A stretch of DNA of 64,000 bases from Conchocele bisecta (GCA_029237695.1 CM055265.1:212862506-212926505), one strand, 5' to 3'; positions 22,101-30,362 are shown, counted from the stretch's first letter. The notes: a model not told the origin generated them from the sequence alone. Numbers and translations are program-made.

Positions 22101-23041
22101 TTGATTATCAAAAGTGGGAGTACAAAATACTCACAGCAATGTGACAATACGCATTGATTTTCAAATTGAGCAGTGAAATTAGACATTATGTTTGTAGAAT
22201 ACTGGACTCTAAGTGAAGAAACTTACAAACTTTTTGATTTTAATAACAAAATGGCTAAGTGTTTCAGCGACATTTCAAAGGCGACAAAGGTCATGTTAAC
22301 GGTAGCGTGAGTGTGTGACAAATGTTCAGGTGATTCAATTGGCAAAGTATCAAAGCAATCCTGCACGTAATATTGAAGATATTACATGTTGGAGAAACTC
22401 TTACAAACTTTTGTCATGTTAATGGTGGCGCGAGCGTGTGATAAATGTTCAGGTTATTCAAGTGTCCAAGTATCGAAACAATCCTTGCTATCGCATAGGG
22501 GGCATAATGTAATATTAAATAAAGTTGAAAATTTACTTAGTTGAGCTGCAAAAAGCAGTGTTTGAATTTTTTAATTTGTTTTATTTGTTATCATTGTTCC
22601 CTATTTAATAAGGAAGAAAATCAATAATACATTTGTAAAAGTAAAATACGCATTGAATTTGAAATATGGGTGTAGAATACTCTGTAGATATTAAACTTAT
22701 CTGGAGCTCTGTCAAATAACAGACTCCTGTAGCATGATACTGATATGTATTGCTTGTTAGAAGCACGACGGGTGTTTCATTGATGTAATATGCAGTTAGG
22801 AGCTATACTCTGTAACTCTGACTGTTAGATGATAGATTACAACAGTTAGGAGCTATACTCTGTAACTGTGGCTGTTAGATGATAGACTACAACAGCAAAG
22901 GACAGGATAAGAAGTGACCGTGATAATGTGTGTACCGTATGTGGCCTGGTTCTTGGATTGTCGTCTCCCACCTCCCAATCCAAACATCCTGACAACATCA
23001 TCATCTGTGATCTCAAACTTCTCCACTTCCGGGGACGACAT
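950..23041 (-). CDS. TFIP11: TFIP11, tuftelin-interacting protein 11 (G-patch spliceosome disassembly factor), 5' ten coding exons; 3' part outside the window
   Basis: Nuclear protein of the Ntr1/Spp382 family. In known members the G-patch recruits and activates the DEAH helicase DHX15 (Prp43) to take apart the intron-lariat spliceosome. I read the coding exons, in gene order, as 23041-22936, 21540-21404, 20407-20265, 19575-19518, 16525-16313, 15419-15272, 6544-6379, 5682-5560, 3531-3385 and 1134-950. All introns are GT-AG and the phases agree throughout, except for one missing base in exon 9. About 475 residues are present, against roughly 840 in the vertebrate protein, so the C-terminal ~40% lies left of position 1. 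Domain order is an acidic N-terminal TIP_N-type region, the G-patch (exons 4-5, GxGLGKNxQGI), a basic linker ending [10 protein letters not shown] (exon 6), then the start of the GCFC domain (exons 7-10). It is head-to-head with the AGPAT gene. Introns are unusually repeat-rich. Confidence 0.93.
1163..1587 (+). repeat. Dispersed repeat R, near full length
   Basis: A ~420-bp dispersed repeat with recognisable blocks: GGTAATTTAACGATC, GTCTTTGGCATT, GGTTATACACCTTA, GGACCTGGCACCA and the terminal GACAGGCCGTTAAACACCA. The same blocks recur, some inverted, at 2127-2452, 2458-2880, 55677-57370 and 58704-59166. Confidence 0.7.
1603..1677. repeat. Near-perfect 75-bp palindrome
   Basis: The arms GGCTAGCACGAAGTTGTCTT and its complement close on CGCCGATTCGGCG with one mismatch. 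It would form a long hairpin as DNA or RNA. Probably a very small MITE. Confidence 0.85.
2127..2880 (-). repeat. Two tandem copies of dispersed repeat R, inverted
   Basis: Copies at about 2127-2452 and 2458-2880, both starting with GTTTAACGGCCTATCAACA and running through CCTGACCTGGTGCCAGGTCC. They are head-to-tail with each other and opposite to the copy at 1163. A short 3'-end-only copy is at 3259-3340. Confidence 0.7.
2968..3164. mobile_element. Family G palindromic MITE
   Basis: Central hairpin TTATTACATTATCACAGCC / GGCTGTGATAATGTAATAA, with an AAGTATACTT end. Other copies are at 3945-4163, 38120-38424 and 50380-50645. Confidence 0.7.
3385..3531 (-). CDS. TFIP11: TFIP11 coding exon 9, with one-base frameshift
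   Basis: Reads [15 protein letters not shown] up to about 3486. One base is then missing, and the frame resumes as [20 protein letters not shown] and [13 protein letters not shown]. The family pattern here is NPLTLDE..IFETLQDKYYEEY...PLM, so the expected Asp codon after VTL has lost one nucleotide (CTG-AC-GAG). The splice sites are normal (TTGCAG/GTGT and CTG/GTACGT). The exon is 147 bp where 148 would keep phase. Taken literally, this breaks the protein in the GCFC domain. It may be an assembly error, an allele or a true lesion. Confidence 0.85.
3945..4163. mobile_element. Family G MITE, rearranged copy
   Basis: Begins GCTGATTTCACCAACATTGC and ends GCAATGTTGGTGAAATAGGC, giving clear inverted termini. 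The central hairpin of the other copies is reduced here. Confidence 0.65.
4745..5546. repeat. 73-bp minisatellite, about 11 units
   Basis: The unit contains GATGAATTGGGGTTTTACAT, CCATTCAACAGCAAGGTCAT and ACAGAGTACCGTGTGGAGTA. One unit is shortened around 5340-5400. The array ends about 14 bp before the TFIP11 exon 8 donor. The unit resembles the inverted tail of SINE family S (see findings). Confidence 0.85.
5560..5682 (-). CDS. TFIP11: TFIP11 coding exon 8 (helical)
   Basis: Reads [18 protein letters not shown], then [19 protein letters not shown], ending IIGT. It aligns with the helical LQYERDMVVNLFHELEKM and ERVISNLSKVLEMV region. The acceptor is GTTACAG/ACTG and the donor GGCAC/GTAAGT. 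The donor lies about 14 bp from the end of a 73-bp minisatellite. Confidence 0.92.
5719..5873. repeat. Palindromic MITE of about 155 bp
   Basis: Inverted ends CTTGGAAAATCACGAGTAA and TTACTCATGATTTTCCAATG, plus an inner hairpin around GGCAGAGTTTATG / ATAAACTTTGCC. Confidence 0.7.
5976..6357. mobile_element. Family E fragment joined to a family K MITE
   Basis: 5976-6156 is family E (CAGTCTGATCAGGATCTGCAC, ending CTCCAGTTTCAGTC). 6157-6357 is family K, with inverted ends GAGACAAGCCAGGTGATTTT and AAAATCACATGGCTTGTCTC. The pair ends about 22 bp from the exon 7 donor. Confidence 0.7.
6379..6544 (-). CDS. TFIP11: TFIP11 coding exon 7
   Basis: Reads [18 protein letters not shown], then [20 protein letters not shown] and IVVNDRK. 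It corresponds to the vertebrate ISHKH...[22 protein letters not shown] segment at the start of the GCFC region. The acceptor is TTCAG/GTTACC and the donor CGCAA/GTACGA. It lies 8.7 kb from exon 6, separated by the satellite array. Confidence 0.93.
6590..6837. mobile_element. Family C palindromic MITE
   Basis: Terminal CTGGGGCCCGTTTCACTAAA and its inverted partner, with a central hairpin TTATTGAGCATAGGCTGC / GCAGCCTATGCTCAATAA. Other copies are at 19896, 35375, 45008 and 58777. Confidence 0.8.
10545..11424 (+). repeat. Second satellite type inside the array (~200-bp units)
   Basis: At least three units with GTAATTTGACCTTGACATTG, GGGGGGTAGAATGAAAA and GGGCAAAGCAGTTGCAGAG, joined by AAAACTTAACC runs. 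It is bracketed by two direct copies of GCGCTTTCCGCAAGCGGGCG with ACGTACGTACG upstream (about 10630-10693 and 11357-11424). Confidence 0.75.
12285..13230 (+). repeat. Third satellite type inside the array
   Basis: Two units with GTGGATTTGTCACAGGG and AGCAATGCGTGTGTGAAA (12300-12650), then three ~190-bp units with GGATTGAGAAACG, AAGGTCAAGGTCGAAGTA and GGCATGTTCATATGTATCA. It ends GGACGTACGGAGGGACGGAC. It looks like the centre of a different Helitron-like family. Confidence 0.7.
15272..15419 (-). CDS. TFIP11: TFIP11 coding exon 6
   Basis: Reads [17 protein letters not shown], then [20 protein letters not shown], ending [11 protein letters not shown]. It matches the conserved KYSYKTVEEL and [11 protein letters not shown] blocks. 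The acceptor is GTTGTAG/GGG and the donor ACAG/GTATGC. The basic character fits the nuclear-localisation region of the family. Confidence 0.92.
15959..16278. mobile_element. Family D MITE fragments
   Basis: Two cores with GATGAGCCGGCTC and CATCAGGATCTGCACTTT, plus the TTTGCAAACA flank typical of the family. Intact copies are at 19197, 21594, 35845, 52324 and 55398. Confidence 0.7.
16313..16525 (-). CDS. TFIP11: TFIP11 coding exon 5 (G-patch)
   Basis: 71 residues in phase 0. It begins [20 protein letters not shown], runs through [20 protein letters not shown] and [14 protein letters not shown], and ends SQWRREPE. This is the G-patch core (MGF, GKGLGKN, QGI) followed by the family-specific KGxxAVGAYGxER block. 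The glycines expected to contact DHX15 are present. The donor is GAG/GTATCA. The stretch just upstream in gene direction carries a duplicated copy of this exon's 5' boundary (16572-16592). Confidence 0.96.
16572..16592 (-). repeat. Duplicated 5' boundary of TFIP11 exon 5
   Basis: ATCTCAAACCCCATCTGGAT occurs here and at the exon 5 acceptor (16511-16531). The duplicate sits in the intron, 47 bp upstream in gene direction, and carries its own CCAG/ATGGGG junction. Confidence 0.8.
16912..17355. mobile_element. ~445-bp MITE with long inverted ends
   Basis: The left end GGTACATGCCCACTCAGTAG continues to CAAAATGTTCTTTA. The right end is the near-perfect inverse (TAAAGAACATTTTG ... CTACTGAGTGGGCATGTACC). 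The interior is AT-rich and non-coding. Confidence 0.8.
17773..17975. mobile_element. Family I palindromic MITE
   Basis: Ends CAGAGCTCCAATTAAGGTGC and ACTGGAGCTCTG. Central hairpin TTTAGAATCGTCTCATTGAG / GAGACGATTCTAAA. A second copy lies at 36150-36340. Confidence 0.8.
18086..18508 (-). mobile_element. Truncated family A MITE followed by a deleted family C copy
   Basis: 18086-18412 is family A in inverse orientation, ending AGCTTATCCAGAGCTCTG. 18416-18508 keeps the outer parts of family C (CGTAAGTGCAAATTTAG, CAAAGTTTAGTGATACGGCC) and lacks the middle. Confidence 0.7.
18752..18925 (-). mobile_element. SINE family S (tRNA-Gly-like head)
   Basis: Read on the minus strand, it has a tRNA-like head (TAGGGGTCAAGACACCTGAC, TTCCAATCCGGAGG, B-box GGGTTCAAACC), then CCTAGGGC, ATCCCACTGGTC, and the tail ATGACCTTAGCTGTTGCTGG. 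Relatives are at 50735, 62212 and 63355. Confidence 0.75.
19197..19440. mobile_element. Family D MITE
   Basis: Runs from CTAACCCTTTCAACACCAC to GGGGTGAAAGGGTTAA, with core GATGAGCCGGCTCGTGACGA. The right edge lies about 80 bp from TFIP11 exon 4. Confidence 0.75.
19518..19575 (-). CDS. TFIP11: TFIP11 coding exon 4 (G-patch entry)
   Basis: A 58-bp exon reading (K)[19 protein letters not shown]. It matches the conserved FGSWERHTKGIGQKLLQK that leads into the G-patch. The acceptor is TGTTTCAG/GGAG and the donor AAG/GTACGT. Confidence 0.93.
19896..20131. mobile_element. Family C palindromic MITE
   Basis: Ends GACCGTTTCTCTAAACTTTG and AGTTTAGTGAAACGGGCCCC, with the AACATAGGCTATGCTCAATA core. Confidence 0.78.
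20265..20407 (-). CDS. TFIP11: TFIP11 coding exon 3 (acidic linker)
   Basis: Starts [19 protein letters not shown], continues with [15 protein letters not shown] and ends SFAKPEK. A run of GAG/GGA codons makes the acidic stretch. This linker precedes the G-patch and is variable across the family. The acceptor is TATCAG/GGTGAG and the donor GAGAA/GTAAGC. It ends two bases into a Lys codon completed by exon 4. Confidence 0.88.
20476..20874 (+). mobile_element. Family A MITE, uninterrupted copy
   Basis: 399 bp from CAGAGCTCCAGATAAGCTGC to TTATCTGGAGCACTG, with central hairpin TTCATTAGAATTG...CAATGATAATGAA. It serves as the empty-site reference for the array insertion at 7141-14920. The flanks AATTAAT and TATTAAT suggest an imperfect target duplication. 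Confidence 0.82.
21404..21540 (-). CDS. TFIP11: TFIP11 coding exon 2
   Basis: Reads (G)[18 protein letters not shown] then [19 protein letters not shown], ending KPGE. It corresponds to the vertebrate segment with WAERDSDDERPSF and APVNFISAGLKKG. The acceptor is TGTACCAG/GG and the donor GAG/GTAATA. It joins exon 1 in phase 1 and ends in phase 0. Confidence 0.92.
21594..21838. mobile_element. Family D MITE
   Basis: Runs AACCCTTTAACCCCTAAGTA to TTTCGGGTTTAAAGGGTTAA, with core GATGAGACGGCTCATTACGA. It lies about 55 bp upstream, in gene direction, of TFIP11 exon 2. Confidence 0.75.
22003..22790. mobile_element. Family B MITE inserted into a family E copy, itself carrying another insertion
   Basis: Family E parts lie at about 22003-22039 and 22712-22790. 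The family B element is 22040-22711, flanked by TCAAATA on both sides (22033-22039 and 22712-22718). Within it, about 22180-22510 is a foreign piece with two half-repeats (CATGTTAACGGTAGCG, GTGTGACAAATGTTCAGGT) related to 58265-58705. Confidence 0.8.
22790..22895. repeat. Tandem duplication, unit about 52 bp
   Basis: AGTTAGGAGCTATACTCTGT and CTGTTAGATGATAGA...TACAACAG occur twice in a row, ending about 40 bp from the TFIP11 exon 1 donor. Confidence 0.8.
22936..23041 (-). CDS. TFIP11: TFIP11 coding exon 1 (start codon)
   Basis: Encodes 35 residues beginning [20 protein letters not shown] and ending NQATY plus one base. This matches the family pattern of an acidic FEITD start followed by (K/E)xATYG. 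The ATG (complement of 23039-23041) is preceded by TTTTCAG/GCAAG, so the 5' UTR is probably split by an intron whose acceptor is at about 23047. The donor is G/GTACAC. A longer open frame continues upstream in AT-rich intron sequence and is not believed. Confidence 0.9.
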
Positions 23042-23068
23042 CTTGCCTGAAAACATCAATTTACCCAT

Positions 23069-23510
23069 ATGAGATACGCTATATAATTTTGTACCTTCTG
23101 ACATCTGTGTAATTTTATTAAATATGTTTATAAAATTTACAATATTTTTCATAAATAAAATTAATTTTCAGAGTACATGTACTCATTTTGTCAACTTTTG
23201 ACGCCATTTACAGAAAATATTGTAAATTTTGTACTTCAACAGATGTCCGAAGGTACAAAATGACATGGCACGTCTCATATATGTGACCGTCCAGAAAAGG
23301 GGGCTTATGGGATTTGCAACCAGTATAGCAAGATCTATATTGCTTGTTAGAAGCATGCCGGGTGTTCATTGATGGAATGGTGAACAGTGCATAGCCTGAT
23401 CAGACAGAGTGCATGCACAGGTTGATCTGGATCTGCACTGGTCGCCAAACCCATAAACCCCATTTCTCCAGTCACAGCCACATATATGGCCAACTGGAGA
23501 AATGGGGCAT
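23069..23510. mobile_element. Family K MITE joined to family E
   Basis: 23069-23277 is family K (ends TATGAGATACGC and GACATGGCACGTCTCATA). 23281-23510 is family E, ending CCATTTCTCCAGTCACAGCC. Family K begins about 20 bp from the acceptor before the TFIP11 start exon. Confidence 0.7.
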
Positions 23511-24157
23511 TTGGCATTTGTGACCAGCCCAGCTCCTCGTGCAGCCTGATAAGCATCACAGGTGTTTCACTGAGGCCACGCCATTCTTTTTCTGTTAAGC
23601 GTCCATCCACCCAGATGGCCAAAACCTACCTACGTATCCGGAGAAAATAAACAAGGTCTTGAAAAAAAAACGACTGTAAATTATTAAGCATAAATTTAAA
23701 TTTCCGCCACCAAAAAATAAGAAGAAAATAAAACTTAAACTTATTAAGCGTAAATTCATAAACGGATATAAAATGTGCACTGTCAGTTAGCTGCTATTTT
23801 AAGAAAAATATCGGAAAAGAACTGCCATTTTTGTACTGTAGTTGGAAATACACTGAAAATTTACATATAGCACATTACGTTGACAAGCTCATTTTTCGAC
23901 ATTTTGACAATTCGGCATCAATTGACCAGGGAATCATGGCCATGGACCACTGCAAGTCAAATTCCGTTCAAACGTGCATGACCGTGTCCGAGTAAACACA
24001 TTCGGAACTTTTTTGTTTCGCCGCTCCACGGCTGTGCAGGTTTCAACAAAATTTGAGTTTCAGTGGTCCGTGGCCACGATTGTATATCTACTGTTTAGGA
24101 ATGACCAAAAGCAGTACGAAATTGAATGTGTACGAATTTCCAAGTGGGAAATTTGCC

Positions 24158-24638
24158 GGTCCCGGGTCGTTTCGCCCCGATTACCCGTTCGCAACCAAGG
24201 TAGACCAAGGTAGAGTTCGCCCCGATTTTAAACTTGTGTTGGATCTGGTTATGAATATGGGTTGAGGTGGGTCGTTTCACCCTGATGTTAACGTTGCATA
24301 TGATATGGTTAAAATAGCAGATGATATGGGTATGTTCGCCCCGATTTTACTGAGTATTGAATATGTCTACAAACATGCCCATCAGGGAATCTGCAATGAT
24401 TTCTCGACATATCTAGCGTAACGACCCGAGGCAAACAGGTCACCGCCACCGGGGCGAATCTACCCGCGGGGCGAACGGGTAATCGTAGACATAGCACTAT
24501 GGCTTTCACTAACGTTACATATATCTATAGCAGAGAAAATAATAAATGAAAAAAGTCAGATAACGAAAAATAGAAGTTAAACATGATATAGAGACATGGT
24601 AGGTTAGTAGGGTAATCGGGGCGAAACGACCCGGGACC
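24158..24638. mobile_element. MITE with 27-bp perfect inverted ends and 8-bp target duplication
   Basis: Ends GGTCCCGGGTCGTTTCGCCC (continuing GATTAC) in perfect inverse agreement. It is flanked by AATTTGCC at 24150-24157 and 24639-24646. The interior repeats TTCGCCCCGATTTTA and carries a second inverted GCGAACGGGTAATCG block. No transposase. The 8-bp duplication fits hAT-, P- or Merlin-type integration. Confidence 0.9.
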
Positions 24639-24646
24639 AATTTGCC

Positions 24647-27600
24647 AGGTTATATGAAACATACAACAGTACAGTTAACAAAGTGACAAGGATTACGTCT
24701 TGTGGATTTCTATTGTGAACTTATCCTATATTGAAAATTACGAGTTCATAACAAGATAGTTCTTGCTGAAAACTGAAAACGTTTACCCGACTCACTTACA
24801 GCAAGGATTATTCCCCCTTTTGTCTGGACTTGATTATCCATGTGGATTAGCCTGTACTAGAATTGGTCAAAACATGTCGCCCTACACTGAGATGGTGAGA
24901 AGGCGTGGGTGTGCGCCAATTTGGAGACGTATGAGGACGTCAGTCCGTCCGTCCGAAGTATAGTGAAACGGGCCTCTATTTCCTAAGTAATCTCCAGTCA
25001 ACATTACGGTTAATGAGTGGAGTAGTCACTTATCACAGAGAGCCGCTCTTCATTGCACCATTTCCCATTTATTAATGCTTATATTTGTTTGCAGGTCCCA
25101 TATTGTGGAGGCATATTCACCAAGCGGTCGGAAAATGGTTTGCAAAGAGTTGCACAGATACTCACATTCTTAGTAGGTATGTTTCTCTATACAAAATCAA
25201 ATGACGTGTTTGTTGTTGATGTGGTCCTCTGTGTGTAACTATTCAATGTTTGAGCTGATGTCGACCTCAAGATACCTTGAACTATCTGAACTCAAGTGTC
25301 TGGCCTAGGGGGGTGTGGGCGTGTAACTATTTTGCAATACTTGACTATATTATCGAAGGAGTGAAATGATACGATTCAAATTAAGTTGCGGCATTTATCT
25401 GTTGTTATTTGGTTAGATTACAATTTCTTACACTAATTCTGAAGACGAGAGAAGATAATACACGGCGGTATGGTATCATACCTTGCATAACCCAATATGG
25501 ATAATTCCCTGTCTGATCGTTTTTTTTGCCCTGACAGATAATGCCGCAACTTAATTGGAATCGTATCATTTCGTATATAACGATAAGCCGCGAAACGACC
25601 GTAACTTTTTTTTGTCTTATATTTAAGGGTGGGAATTGGCTCGATGACCTTCCATACCCGGACATATAAGTCCATAAATTATGTGATATATGTAAATGCA
25701 GGGCGGACGGATGTGTATAAATGTGTGCCGAAATGGGACACTGCTTAGGTCCAATACGGTCCTATAATTCCGCGCAGTGTCCCGGTGCACGGGAGGCGGG
25801 AAGAAGAGAGGGGGTAACTGGGTAGAACCTGGCACCGGTGATGCAGAGCAAAAAGGGTCCCAGGTAGAACCAATCCACCCCTGGCGGCACTCGACACACA
25901 AGTTGGTGCCATATAGTCGGTAAAAACACGTGCTATTTTCATCCACAGAGTTGCCACATCCAGACAGCTCCAAGGCAGGCCGGGCCAGAAACGGCCAAGG
26001 GAAGGCAGAAAATTCGGTTGAGCTCGAGCTAACTTGCTGATATGGTTAAACTTGTTATAACTGGTTTACTTTCATACGAAAGTGTGATAACTGAGTTGCC
26101 TGGACATCCTGGCCTAACGTGGCAGGGATATGAACACCTCGGCTCCCCGTGGTGTCCACGTACCCCCATGTGTTAACACGTCGCCTCTCCCACTGGTGCA
26201 TCTGGCCGCAATACGACTACACACCAGATAATAATAGTAATATGTAGATGGTATATATCTCACACATGCGCATATTTAATCCAGAACCCGGTAATGGCCG
26301 CGGGATACACCCAGGATACACCCAGATAGGTCAATCCGCCAGGCTTATCCGCTATATCGGCAGCCAGGCAAAGCCACACGGGTGCCACACGGGTGTCACA
26401 CACAAACCAGTTCGAGTCCCAGAAGGGCTACACGCATGGGTTGTGTTCTGTAAATGGCAGACGGATCCACCAAGTAGTCAACTGCCCTACCAATCCGCTT
26501 TAATCGGCGGCCAGGCAGAGCCACAATCAGCCACCCAAAACACGGAGAATGGAAAAATAAAAAATAAGAACAAAAAATGTCCTAGCAACTAATCTAAATT
26601 AGCTCAGTTTCGAAAAATCGCCCACCACAAGTCCACCCAAGGCCCCGATATACCTTTTCGCAAATCCAGAAGCAACACTCCAGTGAATAAGAATAAACAC
26701 AAAGGAAATATAAGTTAATTTCCAACAGTTAAAATGGCAGCCGCCGGTAACCTTGAGATAATTACCGGCTGATAAAAACACGACCTGCTCAGTCCAAGGT
26801 CGCCGTTAGAATGTGCGTCCATAACTGTACCCCAAAATGTATTATATCATACCTAATGTGGGTGGCACGTTGACTATAATATGGCTTTGATTACGTAACA
26901 CAGCTAGTGCTGTCATGACATTACGTGACATCATGTCGATATGTTATGTACTTATTACTATTTTTGCCAATTTCATTGTTATCAGTAAAGCTATTTTGGA
27001 GATATATTTCTTTTTTCATAATGTGAAACATACATTGGTCATTTAATTGTTTATACCAGTTAACATAATTTGTACTAGCTTTAGCTACAAATTCTTTAAT
27101 AAAAAAAAATGCTTTGGAAAGCGAAATTTATCAAACAAAAAAAGGAGACAAATTTTGAACATGCAATTAAATATATATTTCATGGATATATTTTACGGGG
27201 GCGCTTTTGAGAATTTAAGTATAAGATATATTTTCGAAATGCTATGGTTCAGCTAATTTGGAAATTTGTTTCAGGCATGACGAATACTGTTTTGACCCCA
27301 TAATAATTACAACTTGATATGATAAGTTTAATGTGTTATATCTCTGTCTCTAAGAAATTGCATATGCTCTTACAGTTTTACCTGTATTTACCTGGATCCG
27401 CAGCTGGTTCCTCTTAGGACATCACCAAAACCCAGTTCACAAATGCAGAAAAACCATGTGAATCGTTTCGGGGGAATGGATAGCATCATGATTGACACTT
27501 CAAGCTATTCCATACAGCGAATCAGGACTATCCTGCCATTTGACAAATTCACCTAGCCTAGATGGCCACACAAGGCCGAGTTGGTTAGTGGGCGAGCTCG

Positions 27601-27830
27601 CTAAACATTTGTCACCCCAGATTATCAAATCACACCCGTCCATTTTAGCTGGTTGATACGACTTGTGACTTGACGGCTCAAGTTATCAAAGGTTATTTTA
27701 TTGTTTGCATTAAAATTATGCCATGACATTGCTTGTGATTTACCTCAGTATCTAGCCTAGTTGTGAAAATGTAGCACAACATTGCTTTGTACGACTACTC
27801 ACTACGGGTTAGTTCGTCCGAAGTGTCTGC
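24647..27830. other. Intergenic stretch without a recognised gene
   Basis: Apart from the MITE at 25363-25572, I see no exon-like reading frame. A ~40-bp direct duplication (CAATCCGC...CAGCCAGGCA-AGCCAC) occurs near 26335-26383 and 26490-26530. The promoter and 5' UTR exons of TFIP11 may lie here, but nothing fixes them. Confidence 0.4.
25363..25572. mobile_element. ~210-bp MITE with inverted ends of about 37 bp
   Basis: GAAATGATACGATTCAAATT...TTGCGGCATTTATCTG at the left is mirrored by CAGATAATGCCGCAA...GAATCGTATCATTTC at the right. Confidence 0.8.
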
Positions 27831-27839
27831 GTTGGAAGC

Positions 27840-27955
27840 AAGTCAAAACGGCCCCAGGTCAAAACGGCCCAAGGTCAAAACGGCCCGGATTTGGTCAAAA
27901 CGGCCCCTAAGTTTTGGGAATTTGGTCAAAACGGCCCCCACTAAACGGCCCCCTA
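27840..27955. repeat. GGTCAAAACGGCCC short tandem repeat
   Basis: Five imperfect copies of GTCAAAACGGCCC with variable spacers, then ACTAAACGGCCCCC. It sits directly beside the GAGAGCTCTC array. Confidence 0.85.
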
Positions 27956-28222
27956 TTATATCTAAATCATTTGGAGCTACATGTATCTCTAAATCATTTG
28001 GAGAGCTCTCGAAATCATTTGGAGAGCTCTCGAAATCAATTAATGATATCTCGAAATCATTTAGAGATCTCTCGAATTGATTTGTAGCGAGCATTATATA
28101 ACTTGATTTGGAGAGCTCTCTAAATCATTTGGAGCTATCTCTAAATCATTTGGAGAGCTGTCGAAATCATTTGGAGAGCTCTTGAAATCAATTAATGATA
28201 TCTCGAAATCATTAATCGTTTT
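27956..28222 (+). repeat. AAATCATTTGGAGAGCTCTCG tandem array (left)
   Basis: About a dozen ~20-bp units built around the palindrome GAGAGCTCTC with AAATCATTT spacers and two CAATTAATGATATCTC variants. An array of inverse orientation lies at 29485-29758. Confidence 0.85.
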
Positions 28223-29484
28223 CCCGCAGAAATATGTGCTTTATTCTTCCTATGTTTCGGTCAAAATGTGGTTATTATCGTGCAGTGTTCTAAGTTCGTG
28301 AAGTCTCCATCTTCGTGTTTTGGGATACCTCGGTCCTTACTCGCGTGTTTTGACGTATGCATGAAAACCCGGATGTAAATATTGACATCTGATCTTCTGC
28401 TGTCAAAAACTGCTCAGTCCAGAAAAAATGCGCGTGAAACAAGTAAAGTAACACACATTGTTCTACAAGTTACTTAAAATTGATAAAATTCACTATTCCC
28501 ATATATCCATGGCAACGAAAGTCAAAATTCTTGTATTAGTACTTGGTATGATCGTCCTGTAAACTTTTCAGGAAAAGTTCATTGACCCCTACACTGCACT
28601 GCGTCTAGCAACTTCCGGTTTGATTAAGGCCATGATGTTTTTTTTATTGGGTTTTCGTCCTTGTATTTTTATTGCCAATTTATTTTTCCTTCAATTTCTA
28701 CACAAAATATCCATGATTTTTTTTGCCAACAGTATCAATTATGTTTGACATAGTGTGTGTATTTTCCCTATGACAATGTGAATACATGTTATATTATCAA
28801 ATCACTACATGATTTATTGGTATTGTAGTATTCTGCATGTACACATTTGTTTACATACCATGTTTATATTATGTCCCATAAAATGTGTGTATGAATAATG
28901 AAGCAATTTTTGGTAATTTATATTTTTAATACTTCCCATTAAAAATGATTAATTAATAGCAAATAATAATAATTTAAAAAATAAAAGGTCGCTCCATTAT
29001 CAAAAGTGGGACTATAAACCAATATTAAATTCATCTTGGCCTATTTCCATGAATTCCTGTGTAAACACAAACGAATTTCATGCTGGGAAATGTGTATTAC
29101 GAAATTGAGTACATTCAATGGCAGCCTCCTCGCAAATATGCATGCAGTATTTCTCTCTGTTATGCAGTGTTATTTCAGCAATATTTTGTGATTATGCCGC
29201 GAATATGCGCATCTTAGACACATTGGATGATAAAACAAATGGTAAGTATGTTTGAAGTTGATGTTGTGTTTATGGTATAGCTATTAATGCGTTATATATG
29301 CTTAGGTTCACGATTATCGGACACGCCAGTATATATAATATACTAATGATATATTGTAGAAAAAGTATATAATATAATCATAAATGTTATATTTCATGAA
29401 GATTTGGGTATATTTGGGTAAATCGTGCTGCGTAATTCAATGCATAATTCAATAATTCAGGGAGACATCGTTTTCATAGATTCA
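28223..29484. other. Unassigned stretch between two inverted arrays
   Basis: About 1.26 kb, AT-rich, with no convincing exon. A donor-like AAATG/GTAAGTATG occurs at about 29240. It could be the inside of a large foldback element or part of the divergent promoter region. Confidence 0.35.
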
Positions 29485-29758
29485 AGCGATTTAATGCTAG
29501 CTCCAAATAAGATATATATTGCTAGCTCGAAATGAATTAGAGATAGCTCGAAATGATTTCGAGAGCTCTCGAAATGATTTCGAGAGCTCTCAAAATGATT
29601 TAGAGATAGCTCCAAATCAAATGTTATATAATGCTGGCTCCAAATGATTTTGAGAGCTCTCCAAATGATTTTGAGATATCATTAATTGATTTCGAGAGCT
29701 CTCCAAATATGTATTGCTAGCTCCAAATATTTATTGCTAGCTCTTAGAGCTAGCAATA
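29485..29758 (-). repeat. GAGAGCTCTC tandem array (right), inverse of the left array
   Basis: Units such as CGAAATGATTTCGAGAGCTC and the ATCATTAATTG variant are the reverse complement of the units at 27956-28222. GCTAGCTCCAAATA variants occur at the outer end. Confidence 0.82.
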
Positions 29759-30362
29759 TATATTTCAGTTTATGTAGATTTGGTGTTCCATAGGAATTCC
29801 AAGATGTCGGCCATTGCGCTTGTAGCTGTTTGATTTTCCCGCTTTCCGTTCGCATCATCCGAATATACCGGAAGCAGAAGGGATTTCCCCGAGGATTCCC
29901 CGACCTTGACCTTCGAATGATGTTGGTCTTCTAAGTTTAGTCGACTAACCATAGTCTGCTAACAAAATCGTTCGTGAAATGCAAACATGTCAAAAAGTTT
30001 AGCAGACTATGGTTAGTCGACTAAACTTAGTTTAGTCTGCTAAAAGTTTAGTCGACTAACGGAGATTCGTGAAATAGGCTACAGATGTTACGTGACGTAT
30101 CTGTTGTAACGTGACCTGACATTTTTGGCGGTCACTCGATACATTTTGCTCTAAAATACATCATTTTCATTCTGGAATATTTTACATTTAGAACTACGAA
30201 AATACTAAAAGGTCATAAGAATATTTTTAAATGATTATTTAACATTATGAATCTGCATTTCAATTGGATTTAGCGATTGGAATTTAGTTGTTTGAAGCAT
30301 ACAACAATTATTAAATTATGTAAGAAAACCACAGGTTGAAGTAACGGACCAAGGTCTATACA

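Noticed and set aside
25623..25973. 116-codon minus-strand open frame with several Cys
   Set aside because: No recognised motif, no splice context, and the segment is ordinary intergenic sequence; too weak to report.
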